From positions 62,001 to 126,000 of the forward strand of contig NZ_LAQQ01000005.1 in assembly GCF_000971985.1 (NCBI RefSeq): a stretch of DNA of 64,000 bases, read 5' to 3'. This DNA is from Paenibacillus dauci (GTDB taxonomy: Bacteria; Bacillota; Bacilli; Paenibacillales; Paenibacillaceae). The notes beneath the pieces are model-generated. The model was not told where the DNA came from, searched no databases, and worked only from the letters and a program-made list of their open reading frames with translations. The number at the start of each line of letters is the position of its first letter. Position 1 is the stretch's first letter. A program made the translations under genes and the position numbers. Below, one piece after another: positions 48,180 through 56,889 of this stretch.

Positions 48180-48330
48180 GGCAGCGTATCCTTTAGCAGA
48201 ATCTATTCGTCTACATAATATCAGCAGAACTGGTGAAGCAGATAGTGAATCACTTCTGAATTGTACTTTTTTACAACTGAAGGTCATTACAGAAAATTCT
48301 TTTGCCTGCTCTGCACAGTGATCTACTGAA

Positions 48331-48342
48331 CACAACGTTGTG
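48331..48342. promoter_or_regulatory. CACAACGTTGTG palindrome upstream of the sigma factor gene
   Basis: A perfect 12-base palindrome about 75 bases before the sigma factor start. Candidate operator; not matched to a known regulator. Confidence 0.35.
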
Positions 48343-48415
48343 CATATTTTCCGGTACCGGACTGCCGGACAATTACACTTATTCTACTTGGAACAAACAA
48401 AGGAGGGCCCCCATT

Positions 48416-49408
48416 ATGGCCTTTGTATACTCCACAGCTCATACAGTAAATAGCAATTCCAATTCGCAGCGTTCCTGTTATTCCGATGAAATTCCGTTCA
48501 ATGAAATTTATGATCAGGGATCAGCCAGCATTTCCATACAATCGGCGACAGAAAGCCCTGTACGCAAAATGTCTTTGGCTCATAGTAACACAACCTATGA
48601 AACAACAGCATCGGTAATGCAGCCTACATCTATTGATGAATCTGTCACTCCCTTTGTCAATTCCGACAACCTTGAACTGCAGCCGCTGCTGCATAGCCTG
48701 TACAAATATTGCCTGCATCTTACTCATTCCAGCTGGGATGCAGAAGATCTGATGCAGGAAACTTGTCTAAAAGTAATGCCAATGCTCACAGAACCTAATG
48801 CGTTCCAGAATACTAACCTTAAGCCTGAAGCTTATATAGTGCGTGCTGCACGTAATCTATGGATTGATATTGTGCGAAGACGCACCAACCTGCAGCACAA
48901 GCAGATTCTACTGCAGGCTGATCAAACGGATTCCAATACTGATTCAGGCTATCAGCGTCTGGAATCTGAATGGGCGGCAGCCTTGCTGCTGCATCAGTTG
49001 TCTTCATGGCAGCATGCCGTTTTTGTACTCCGCGATTTGTTTGGTTACCCGGCTGCTGAGACTGCCCGTATTCTGGATACTACCGAAGGCGCAATCAAAG
49101 CGGCACTTCATCGTGCACGTGCCGTTGTAAGATCGCTGCAGGATCGAATACAAGCAGATGATCATATTGCCCTGCCGCTGCCTGATGAACAGGATCAGGC
49201 ACTGCTGCGCAGCTACCTGGCTGCTTTTCGTAATGGTCAGGCGGAGGATATGGTTCGTCTGCTGCTCGATCCGGCTGTAGATCCAATCGCGATTGCTCCA
49301 CAGGTTATCCGGCAGGCTCGCTGTACATTGCGGCAGACAACAGCTGTACCGCCTACGTCATACTACAGGCTTACCGGCAGCGGAAGCCGGATGCTGATGT
49401 CTGCCTGA
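48416..49408 (+). CDS. ECF-type sigma factor with long N-terminal extension
   Basis: A 330-aa sigma-70 family factor. Residues 1-80 are a low-complexity Ser/Thr/Asn-rich extension not seen in typical ECF factors (about 160-190 aa). Region 2 follows (HSSWDAEDLMQETCLKVM, AYIVRAARNLWIDIVRRR), then region 4 (SWQHAVFVLRDLFGYPAAET, EGAIKAALHRARAVVR), then about 80 residues resembling a shortened SnoaL-like tail (ALLRSYLAAFRNGQAEDMVR). AAAGGAGGG precedes the ATG. No anti-sigma gene is adjacent; a clpP homologue begins 18 bases later. Confidence 0.75.
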   Translation: MAFVYSTAHTVNSNSNSQRSCYSDEIPFNEIYDQGSASISIQSATESPVRKMSLAHSNTTYETTASVMQPTSIDESVTPFVNSDNLELQPLLHSLYKYCLHLTHSSWDAEDLMQETCLKVMPMLTEPNAFQNTNLKPEAYIVRAARNLWIDIVRRRTNLQHKQILLQADQTDSNTDSGYQRLESEWAAALLLHQLSSWQHAVFVLRDLFGYPAAETARILDTTEGAIKAALHRARAVVRSLQDRIQADDHIALPLPDEQDQALLRSYLAAFRNGQAEDMVRLLLDPAVDPIAIAPQVIRQARCTLRQTTAVPPTSYYRLTGSGSRMLMSA

Positions 49409-49426
49409 TTTCAGGAGATGATTCCA

Positions 49427-50008
49427 ATGGTACCTATTCCCTATGTTGTTGAACAAACCGACCGTGGCGAACGCAGTTATGATATTTATTCCCGTCTGCT
49501 CAAAGACCGGATTATTATGGTCTCCGGCGAAATTGAAGATCATATGGCCAACGTTATTGTGGCCCAGCTGCTTCATCTGACTGCTGAAGACGCAGACAAG
49601 GATATTCATATGTATATCAATTGTCCGGGTGGTTCTATTAGTGCAGGTTTTGCTATTTTTGATACAATGCAATTTGTGAAGCCGGATATATCCACGATTT
49701 GTACCGGTATGGCTGCGAGCTTTGGCACTATTCTACTGGTTGGCGGCACTCCTGGCAAACGAATGGCACTGCCAAATAGCGAAGTAATGATCCATCAGCC
49801 TCTTGGTGGAGCGAATGGTCAGGCATCCGATGTGCTTATTTATGCCGATCGCCTGATCCGCAGCCGTCACAAGCTGAATCAGCTGCTCGCTGACCATACC
49901 GGTCAACCGCTTGAACGTATTGAAAAGGATACAGATCGCGATTTCTTTTTCACCGCTGACGAAGCACTGGAATATGGTCTCGTCGATCAGATTGTAACGC
50001 GTTTATAA
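49427..50008 (+). CDS. clpP: ClpP-family protease subunit
   Basis: A 193-aa ClpP serine protease subunit. The triad is intact: Ser in TGMAASFG, His in MIHQPLGG and Asp in EKDTDRDFF. It departs from housekeeping ClpP in YINCPGGSI (usually INSPGG) and [16 protein letters not shown], so it is likely a paralogue rather than the main ClpP. The ATG at 49427 is chosen because AGGAG lies 9 bases upstream. It is 18 bases after the sigma factor gene, in one transcript. Confidence 0.88.
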   Translation: MVPIPYVVEQTDRGERSYDIYSRLLKDRIIMVSGEIEDHMANVIVAQLLHLTAEDADKDIHMYINCPGGSISAGFAIFDTMQFVKPDISTICTGMAASFGTILLVGGTPGKRMALPNSEVMIHQPLGGANGQASDVLIYADRLIRSRHKLNQLLADHTGQPLERIEKDTDRDFFFTADEALEYGLVDQIVTRL

Positions 50009-50112
50009 GCGTATAATAGACGAAGATAACTGGCTTGGCTATTCAAACATCCAGAAATTCAGAAATAGTATGCTCTCTATGCCTTTCAATATAAACTACA
50101 AAAAACAAAATC

Positions 50113-50152
50113 AAAAAACCAGAAGAGTCCTTTGAGGGTTCTTCTGGTTTTT
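50113..50152. terminator. terminator between clpP and the YHYH gene
   Basis: Stem AAAAACCAGAAGA with TCTTCTGGTTTTT and a 13-base loop; A's and T's on the two sides make it usable in both directions. Confidence 0.8.
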
Positions 50153-50268
50153 GCATTGTATTCGTTTGTCCTGTTACACATTAATAAAACAATTCTGATC
50201 TCCCAGCCATAGCAACATTGATTTACAAAATACAGATTACTAGTCATATACCTATTGTGCAAAACAGA

Positions 50269-50859
50269 CTATTTTGTCGTTACTTTTAAAGTTTCTGTGC
50301 TCGCATTATATGCAATGCTTGCGCCAAGACCTCTGGCAAATACCTGCGCCGGCACATAGGTTACTCCTTCAATAACTACTGGAGCAATATCAATCTTAGT
50401 TTTTTTACCGTTATAATATATCGTTTTACTGCCTATCGTCAGCGTCATTTTATATTTATCTTTACTAACCCCTATTGCTCCAGCATCTGCGTTAAATGTT
50501 AATTTTGCGCCAAGCGCTTCTGCGATTTCTCTTAACGGTACCAGGTTAGAATCTTTGTATAGTACAGGATCGCTGGCAAATTGTACTCTTGTTCCATTTA
50601 CATACACTTTTAGACTGGAGACCTGATATTGGGGCACAGTGGGTTGAACTGCAGGGGCTCTATATGTATTGCCCGAAGAATGATCAGACGATGTAGAGCT
50701 CTCAGAGCTTGTCGAACCTCCATTATGATAGTGATATTCTCCATTGGCTAGTCCCCACTTGGCACAGTTTGTACGACAATAATGTCCTCCATTTGAATCA
50801 GTACGACCGGGATGAGCAGAAACTGTCAAGCTGACAGACAGAAAAAAATAATTATGCAT
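50269..50859 (-). CDS. YHYH plus copper-amine-oxidase-stalk protein, signal peptide disrupted
   Basis: The 196-aa frame has a YHYH-type domain (AHPGRTDSNGGHYCRTNCAK, WGLANGEYHYHNGG), a Ser-rich linker and a copper amine oxidase N-terminal (stalk) domain (PLREIAEALGAKL, VTYVPAQVFARGLGA). The frame's own start gives only a short hydrophobic N-terminus and lacks a ribosome binding site. AAGGAGG lies upstream before an ATA codon (50880-50882), and one extra T in the seven-T run near 50840 would join them into a full signal peptide. It is either mutated or misread. Confidence 0.65.
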   Translation of the reverse strand: MHNYFFLSVSLTVSAHPGRTDSNGGHYCRTNCAKWGLANGEYHYHNGGSTSSESSTSSDHSSGNTYRAPAVQPTVPQYQVSSLKVYVNGTRVQFASDPVLYKDSNLVPLREIAEALGAKLTFNADAGAIGVSKDKYKMTLTIGSKTIYYNGKKTKIDIAPVVIEGVTYVPAQVFARGLGASIAYNASTETLKVTTK

Positions 50860-50992
50860 ACAGATATTAATGATTTAATTATGATAAAAACCTCCTTTAC
50901 ATAGTTTGTATATCATCATATCAGCAACTTACCTAATATTCCATTATTTTCATTATATAATTAATAATGTATTAAAAGAGTGCCTCGACAGC

Positions 50993-51021
50993 AAAAAAGA
51001 GACCTGTATATACAGGTCTCT
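50993..51021 (-). terminator. terminator of the maltodextrin transport operon
   Basis: 11-bp perfect stem AGAGACCTGTA/TACAGGTCTCT; six A on the plus side give T6 for the minus strand. Confidence 0.85.
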
Positions 51022-51070
51022 GATAACTTCGTTTGATTATACTTTACTGATTTCGATTTGCCTTTTATTA

Positions 51071-51913
51071 TTACCCCTTCGTTGCACCCGCTGTCAGTCC
51101 ATGCACCAGGAAGCGCTGCAGGAACATGTACAGCAGTGTGATTGGCAGGGCAACCAATACCGAACCAGCTGCAAACAATGTGAACTCTGTGCTGGAGTAA
51201 CTACTGACCAGCTCATACAATCCTACCGCCAGCGTCCAGTTCTCACGGGAACGCAGGATCAACCGGGCGAAAATAAAATCAACCCAGGCAGCGGTAAAAG
51301 TCGTAATCGCGATATACGTCATAATCGGTGTCGACAGTGGCAGAATAATCAGCCTGAAAATCTGTGAATGGCTTGCCCCATCCAGCAGAGCGGATTCCTC
51401 AAGTGCCCGTGGAATCGTATCAAAGAACCCTTTGGCTACGAACATTCCCAGCGCTGCTCCGGATGTATACACCAGTATAAGTGCCCAAGGCGAATTGAGC
51501 AGATTCATCTGCAGCAAAATAACATAGACAGCGATCATGCTCATAAAGCCCGGGAACATACCCAGAATCAGAATAACCGACATCATCGTTTGTCTGCCTT
51601 TGAAGCGGAAACGGGACATGGCATAAGCTGTCAGCACCTGCAGCAGCGTCCCTAGTACCATACTGGTTACAGCGATTTTGAGCGTGTTCCAGTACCATTG
51701 CAGATAAGGAAGATCTTTGTCTGACTGTGAACGGAATAGATCCTTATAATGCTCCAGTGTCAACTGTGTCGGAATCAGCGTCTCACTGTACAACGAATCC
51801 CCTACTTTAAAGGAGGATAAAATAATCCACAGGGCCGGATAGATACATACGAGCGCAATCAGTACAAGCATGACGTAACTGAGCACCAGATTGAGGCGTC
51901 TTTTTTGCTTCAT
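51071..51913 (-). CDS. malG: maltodextrin ABC transporter permease, MalG/MdxG-like
   Basis: A 280-aa permease with six transmembrane helices and the EAA loop EESALLDGASHSQIFRLIIL near residue 190, where the ATPase docks. It pairs with the MalF-like permease to move maltodextrins. Its ATG overlaps the malF stop (ATGA). Last gene of the operon, followed by a terminator. No ATPase gene is here, so a shared MsmX-type ATPase is expected. Confidence 0.85.
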   Translation of the reverse strand: MKQKRRLNLVLSYVMLVLIALVCIYPALWIILSSFKVGDSLYSETLIPTQLTLEHYKDLFRSQSDKDLPYLQWYWNTLKIAVTSMVLGTLLQVLTAYAMSRFRFKGRQTMMSVILILGMFPGFMSMIAVYVILLQMNLLNSPWALILVYTSGAALGMFVAKGFFDTIPRALEESALLDGASHSQIFRLIILPLSTPIMTYIAITTFTAAWVDFIFARLILRSRENWTLAVGLYELVSSYSSTEFTLFAAGSVLVALPITLLYMFLQRFLVHGLTAGATKG

Positions 51914-53259
51914 TGGATCATATCCTCCTCTTTGAAGGAACGGCTTCGTCGGTAATTATACAGAGAGAATGCCGCAATAATAATGAAAATAATAATTCCG
52001 ATGGCCGAGGCAAAGTTATAACGCTGATTATCAAGCGTCAGCTTATACAGCCAGGTAACGAGCAGATCTGTACTGCCTGCATACGCATAATCGCCATTGG
52101 CCGGAAGACCATTGGTGAGCAGGAAGATCACGTTAAAGTTATTAATATTCCCGGCAAACTGCATAATCAGAATAGGTGCAGTCTGGAACAGGACAAACGG
52201 CATCGTAATATTGCGGAATTTCTGGAAGCCAGTCGCTCCATCCACTTCTGCTGCTTCATACAGATCGCGCGGAATAGCAGTCAGTACACCCAGTACCAGA
52301 ATCATCGATACCGGAATACCGATCCACATATTGACCATAATAACGGTTACTTTGGCCCAGAACGGATCATTTAGCCACGGTACGCCGCCAAATCCCATCA
52401 GGCGCAAATATTGATTCACCGGTCCAAATTGGTAATTGAGCAAATTGCGCATAACCAGCAGTGAAATAAACTGCGGGATTGCATAAGGCAGAATAAACAA
52501 CGTACGCCAGAATCCCTTGAATTTGATACCGCGCTGTTCAATAAGCAGCGCCACCAGAATCCCGCCAAAGTAAGTGGTTACGGTCGCTACAACTGCCCAG
52601 ATAATCGTCCAGGTAAATACCCCTACGAACGTATGGCTCCAGGCGTCCAGCGTGACCAGATTCGTAAAGGTACGCAGTCCCACCCAATCGACCAGACTTT
52701 TCGGCGGGATATGATCCGGCGCCGAATAGTTGGTAAATGCCATCAACACCATAAAGATAATTGGCAGAATCGTAAATACGAGTACACCAATTGCAGGCAG
52801 TGTCAGTAGCACATACGGGAATCCCTGATTACCAAGCAGACGCCAGGTTTCACGGAACGTATTGACCTTTTCTCCGCGTTCACGGCGTTTACCAATCCGG
52901 TAAGCATCCTTGATATTCGCAATATAAAAACATACCAATAGTCCAATATACAGCAGTGCCACCAGACCATAAATCATCATAAAAATCGAATGATCCCCAG
53001 GAACATTGCGGTATAAGCGTCCTATTTTCTCCATATGGGCAGGCTGTTCACCCAGTGTGATCAGCCCCCATAGGTTATACGCCAGACTGGTAACAATCAG
53101 ATACAGACTAACCAGCTCGGCAAGTAAAAAGATAATGCCTTTCGCCCATTGGCGATTGTACATCTGACCCAGACCCATGAATATAGCGGACAACAGAGCC
53201 GCTATGCCGGCATTTCCCATACCTGCAGCTCGATTATGATCGGCGATAGCTTTATTCAT
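51910..53259 (-). CDS. malF: maltodextrin ABC transporter permease, MalF/MdxF-like
   Basis: A 449-aa permease. The extra N-terminal helices (GNAGIAALLSAIFMGLGQMY) and the long periplasmic-facing loop are typical of Gram-positive MdxF; the EAA loop is YEAAEVDGATGFQKFRNITM near residue 340. It starts 2 bases after the malE stop. Likely inducible by maltodextrin and repressed by MalR and CcpA through sites upstream of malE. Confidence 0.85.
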   Translation of the reverse strand: MNKAIADHNRAAGMGNAGIAALLSAIFMGLGQMYNRQWAKGIIFLLAELVSLYLIVTSLAYNLWGLITLGEQPAHMEKIGRLYRNVPGDHSIFMMIYGLVALLYIGLLVCFYIANIKDAYRIGKRRERGEKVNTFRETWRLLGNQGFPYVLLTLPAIGVLVFTILPIIFMVLMAFTNYSAPDHIPPKSLVDWVGLRTFTNLVTLDAWSHTFVGVFTWTIIWAVVATVTTYFGGILVALLIEQRGIKFKGFWRTLFILPYAIPQFISLLVMRNLLNYQFGPVNQYLRLMGFGGVPWLNDPFWAKVTVIMVNMWIGIPVSMILVLGVLTAIPRDLYEAAEVDGATGFQKFRNITMPFVLFQTAPILIMQFAGNINNFNVIFLLTNGLPANGDYAYAGSTDLLVTWLYKLTLDNQRYNFASAIGIIIFIIIAAFSLYNYRRSRSFKEEDMIQ

Positions 53260-53261
53260 TC

Positions 53262-54551
53262 TTATTGCCCTGTCTGGATATTACTCTTCATTTGCTTAAC
53301 CATATTATCCAGCGCTGCTTTTGGATCTTTGTTATCATTCCAGATCGAGGACATCGCTGCTTCCATCGGTGACCAGAATTGAGCAGTAGCAGGAATCGAT
53401 GGCATCGGAACGGAATTATCGAACTGCTTCAGGAATACAGATGCAATCGGATCGCTCTGTACCGTTTCGCTCGCAGCAGCTTTGGTATTCGCTGGAAGTG
53501 CACCGTTCATTTCAAAGTTCTTGACTTGCCATTCTTCCGAAGTAATAAAGTCTGCGAACATTTTGGATGCATTTGGATATTTGGTATATGCATTAACAAA
53601 GTAGGCTTTGACACCCGAGAATGGCGTCATTGGCTTGCCATTAGGCAGATTAGGATACATACCTACACCCAGGTTTTTCACCGATTCTTTCAGTGAACCT
53701 GTATCCCACGGTCCGCTGATATTCATAGCCAGCTTGTTGGAAGTGAACAGGGATTTCTTGATATCTGCATTAATATCGGATGTTTTGAGCGGCAGAATTT
53801 TATTCAGGCTTTGGATGAATTTGGCACCCTCTACCGCCTGCTCATTGTTCATACCAATATCTGTTGCATCCGTACCTTCTTTACCGAACAGGTAGGCACC
53901 ATATCCACCCAGGAACGGGAATACGTAGTAGCCATTACCGACTTCCCACATAATCGCGAACTTGTTGGCCTTGGTATCATTGAATGTATTAGCAAAATCT
54001 ACTACACCTTTCCAATCCTGCGGTACTTCCTTGATCAGATCCTTATTGTAAAAAACAGCTGTAGTTTCTACGGATTTGGGATATCCATACAAGATATTCT
54101 CGTAGGTCAGCGCCTTCACTGCCAGCTCGCTGTTGCGACCGCGTGTATCTTCCTCAAACCAGTCATTTGGCATCAGTACACCTGCAGATACACCCTGACC
54201 AATCTGGTCATGTACACCTGCAAATACGTCAGCGCCTACGCCTGCCGGGCCGTCTGTGACCATCTGTACCATCGATTTATCCGGTCCCAACTCGGCAAAA
54301 GTAACATCAACATTATATTTTTCTTTGAATGCTTTGGCTGCTTCTTCGATAAATGCTTTCTGGTCTCCACTATCCCATACTGTCAGCTTGGCACCATCTT
54401 CGGGTTTCATCTCCTGCATTTCTTCTCCAGCGCCAGCGGCAGGATCAGCTGTCTGTCCTGCTCCTGTACCACTTGGTCCTCCACATGCCGATACCAGCAG
54501 CATCATGATCAGAATAGAGCTTAATATTCCCCAGTTCCGTTTACGTGACAT
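53262..54551 (-). CDS. malE: maltodextrin-binding lipoprotein, MalE/MdxE-like
   Basis: A 429-aa extracellular solute-binding lipoprotein (family 1). Lipobox LLVSAC near residue 23, acidic linker, then the binding fold with LTVWDSGDQKAFIEEAAKAF and INADIKKSLFTSNKLAMNIS. It captures maltose or maltodextrins for MalF/MalG. First gene of the operon; the promoter and operators are at 54697-54860. Confidence 0.85.
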   Translation of the reverse strand: MSRKRNWGILSSILIMMLLVSACGGPSGTGAGQTADPAAGAGEEMQEMKPEDGAKLTVWDSGDQKAFIEEAAKAFKEKYNVDVTFAELGPDKSMVQMVTDGPAGVGADVFAGVHDQIGQGVSAGVLMPNDWFEEDTRGRNSELAVKALTYENILYGYPKSVETTAVFYNKDLIKEVPQDWKGVVDFANTFNDTKANKFAIMWEVGNGYYVFPFLGGYGAYLFGKEGTDATDIGMNNEQAVEGAKFIQSLNKILPLKTSDINADIKKSLFTSNKLAMNISGPWDTGSLKESVKNLGVGMYPNLPNGKPMTPFSGVKAYFVNAYTKYPNASKMFADFITSEEWQVKNFEMNGALPANTKAAASETVQSDPIASVFLKQFDNSVPMPSIPATAQFWSPMEAAMSSIWNDNKDPKAALDNMVKQMKSNIQTGQ

Positions 54552-54582
54552 ATCTTCTTCATCCTTCCGCTCCGTATTAGCT

Positions 54583-54596
54583 TGTGAGCGCTTTCT
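54583..54596 (-). promoter_or_regulatory. cre-like site in the malE leader
   Basis: Minus-strand AGAAAGCGCTCACA, one or two mismatches from the CcpA consensus TGAAAGCGCTTTCA, 32 bases before malE. It would act as a roadblock for catabolite repression. Confidence 0.6.
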
Positions 54597-54696
54597 GATG
54601 CACTGTTCATAAGAGGATTATGCAAATAATAATACGGTTCCGTTTGGCTGCCTGTCTGGCTACAGCCCAGGAAAGTGCCTGCCGGTGTGCATAATA

Positions 54697-54725
54697 ATAC
54701 TATGTATGTGCAAACGTTTGTTCAA
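54697..54725 (-). promoter_or_regulatory. malE promoter with operator in the spacer
   Basis: Minus-strand -35 TTGAAC and -10 TAGTAT with a 17-base spacer. The spacer contains GTGCAAACGTTTG (54708-54720), with the palindrome CAAACGTTTG typical of LacI-family regulators such as MalR, so a bound repressor would block the polymerase. Confidence 0.65.
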
Positions 54726-54796
54726 GTTACAGCGTTTCTCCCCTTATTCAGCTGTATCTATGTACTGCAATCTGTAATTTACTACATATTGCTTTT

Positions 54797-54810
54797 AGAA
54801 AGCGCTTTAT
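54797..54810. promoter_or_regulatory. cre site
   Basis: AGAAAGCGCTTTAT carries the perfect CcpA core palindrome AAAGCGCTTT, between the two LacI-type operators. Confidence 0.65.
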
Positions 54811-54847
54811 TAAGCAAATTCATCATAACTCAAATCTTTTATTAGTT

Positions 54848-54860
54848 AAAACGTTTGCAC
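54848..54860. promoter_or_regulatory. second LacI/MalR-type operator
   Basis: AAAACGTTTGCAC is the inverse of the malE operator core (GTGCAAACGTTT), about 140 bases from it. Two sites could support DNA looping and autoregulation of malR. Confidence 0.5.
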
Positions 54861-55201
54861 AGATGATTTTAGGCTATTTTCAGCCATTTATGATACATTA
54901 TATAGAGTATGCTTAATATTTCTTCTTCTCATGCATTTTATTGGAATTTTACAACTACTGCCTGCTCTGTTAATTTTACAGTTTACATGATGACGCGATT
55001 TCGATTACCATAGATACACATCGGTTAGACGAAATCTATTCTATTGATTCATGCTTATTTACTTCTGTATTTCCGCTTGGCGGATTCATTCTCCTGACCA
55101 GTACGGCGTGCTTGCCGCTGAAGTTAAGGGTATTGCTTATTATTTGCTTTGTTGGGCAGATTGATTCTGTCTGATCATAAATTTTAATCCTGGAGGTACA
55201 T

Positions 55202-56240
55202 ATGTCAGTTACGATCAAAGATGTCGCCAAAAAGGCGGGCGTATCTCCTTCCACCGTTTCGCGCGTACTATCGAATCATCCGCGAATCAGCCATGCCACT
55301 TCCGAAAAAGTTAAAGCCATTATGCTGGAAATGGGCTATCACCCCAATATTATGGCCAAAAGCCTCGTATCCAAAACAACCCACAGTCTGGGTGTTATTC
55401 TGCCCAAGCCTGCAGAAGAATTATTCCTGAACACCTTTTTCATGGAACTGATCCGCGGTATTGTCGCTCAAGCCAATCGCAGCGGCTATGATGTGGTCCT
55501 GAGTTCCGGCTCCAGTGAGCAGGAAGAAGTCGAGGCAGTGTCGCGTCTGGTGTACGGTGGACGGATTGATGGAGCAATCCTGCTCTACTCCCGCAAAAAT
55601 GATCCGGTTGTTGAGTTTCTGAGCCGCAATCAATTCCCTGCTGTTCTCGTTGGACGCAGTGAGCAGCATCATAATATTATTTCCGTTGATACAGACAATG
55701 TACAGGCTGCTGCCGATGCTACCCGACACCTGATTCAGATGGGTCATCAGCGTATTGGCTTTGTCAGTGGCCCGCCGGAGCTGGTCGTATCACTCGACCG
55801 GATGCAGGGTTTCAAAATGGCGCTTCAGGAAGCCAACCTCGAATTTCACAAGGATTGGATCGTCGAGGGTGAGTTCCTGCAGGAAAGCGGATATCGGGCG
55901 ATGTCCTTTTTCATGAATCTGCCGGAACGTCCGACTGCACTCGTTGTTGTCGATGATATTGTCAGCTTTGGCATTCTGCGCGGTCTGCATGAACTCGGTT
56001 ACCGCGTCCCCCGAAGATATCGCAATCGTCAGCTTCAACAATATCGCACTGTCCGAGCTATCTACGCCTCCACTGAGCAGTGTGGATATCGGTATTTATC
56101 ATCTGGGATACAGTGCTTCGCAGGCGCTCATTCAGGCTATCCAGGACAAGGATCCCGATAAACCAGCTCATCAACGTCATATTGTGCCGCATCGTCTGAT
56201 TCTGCGTCAATCTTCCATGTTCTCGCCTCCGCGCGATTAA
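55202..56240 (+). pseudogene. malR: LacI-family regulator (MalR-like) interrupted by a +1 frameshift
   Basis: A LacI-family repressor: helix-turn-helix TIKDVAKKAGVSPSTVSRVL at the N-terminus and a periplasmic-binding-protein-like effector domain (DGAILLYSRKNDP, GHQRIGFVSGPPE). Up to GLHELGYRVP the frame is normal, then it leaves the family; the missing C-terminus (EDIAIVSFNNIALSELSTPP, to 56240) is in another frame. Removing one C from the five-C run at 56008-56012 restores a 345-aa protein. GGAGG precedes the ATG. Divergent from malEFG, whose operators lie between. Real mutation or sequencing error. Confidence 0.85.
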
Positions 56241-56304
56241 TTCGGTTTACTTGCCAGCGTTCCCTATAATTTTGATGCATCAAACGTACTATAAGTACAC
56301 AAAC

Positions 56305-56362
56305 AAGCCATGTTCCCTACCTTATCCAGCTTATGGACAGTGTAGGAGACACGGCTTTTTTT
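56305..56362 (+). terminator. terminator after malR
   Basis: Stem AAGCCATGTTCCCTAC with GTAGGAGACACGGCTT (with G-U pairs), then seven T. Confidence 0.7.
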
Positions 56363-56598
56363 ATTATATTGTGGATTAAGCTATTTTGCCTGTACGCTCT
56401 TTCTCTTAAGCGTATGTATAATTTTCTGAATTTAATGTAATTTTAAGGTGAACATCACATTTTATTAAACAAAGGACGATACAATAGGTATACAGATCAG
56501 GCAAGCAGGCTTAGCCGAATCTGCAGTTATCATTTTCGTTTATTATTGATCAAAAGGTCTGGTTAATGCTTATACTCTATATTGAGGAGGGTTACATC

Positions 56599-56781
56599 AT
56601 GAAAAAGGATACTGATCTATCCCTGTGGATGACCCAATTTCTATGCAGTTCCGATTCTATCAAAGAAGTACGTATGGAAGAAGCCGAGCAGGAACATAAC
56701 CCGCGGCTCTTGGAAAGCATCCGCTTCCATCTGGAACTGCGCAATCGTCACGATTTGCTTGAACATCATTCACTGAAATAA
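56599..56781 (+). CDS. small protein of unknown function (60 aa)
   Basis: A 60-aa soluble, acidic and His-rich protein (KKDTDLSLWMTQFLCSSDSI, ending LRNRHDLLEHHSLK). GAGGAGG lies 8 bases before the ATG. No family is recognised. It stands alone. Confidence 0.55.
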   Translation: MKKDTDLSLWMTQFLCSSDSIKEVRMEEAEQEHNPRLLESIRFHLELRNRHDLLEHHSLK

Positions 56782-56889
56782 TTTGAATCTCGTACTATTC
56801 CCTCATCTGCACTGCAGATGGGGGTATTTGCCGTAGAGGGACACTAGACATCTATATATTTTAATTTTGGATAAGGCCCGATAACGCGT

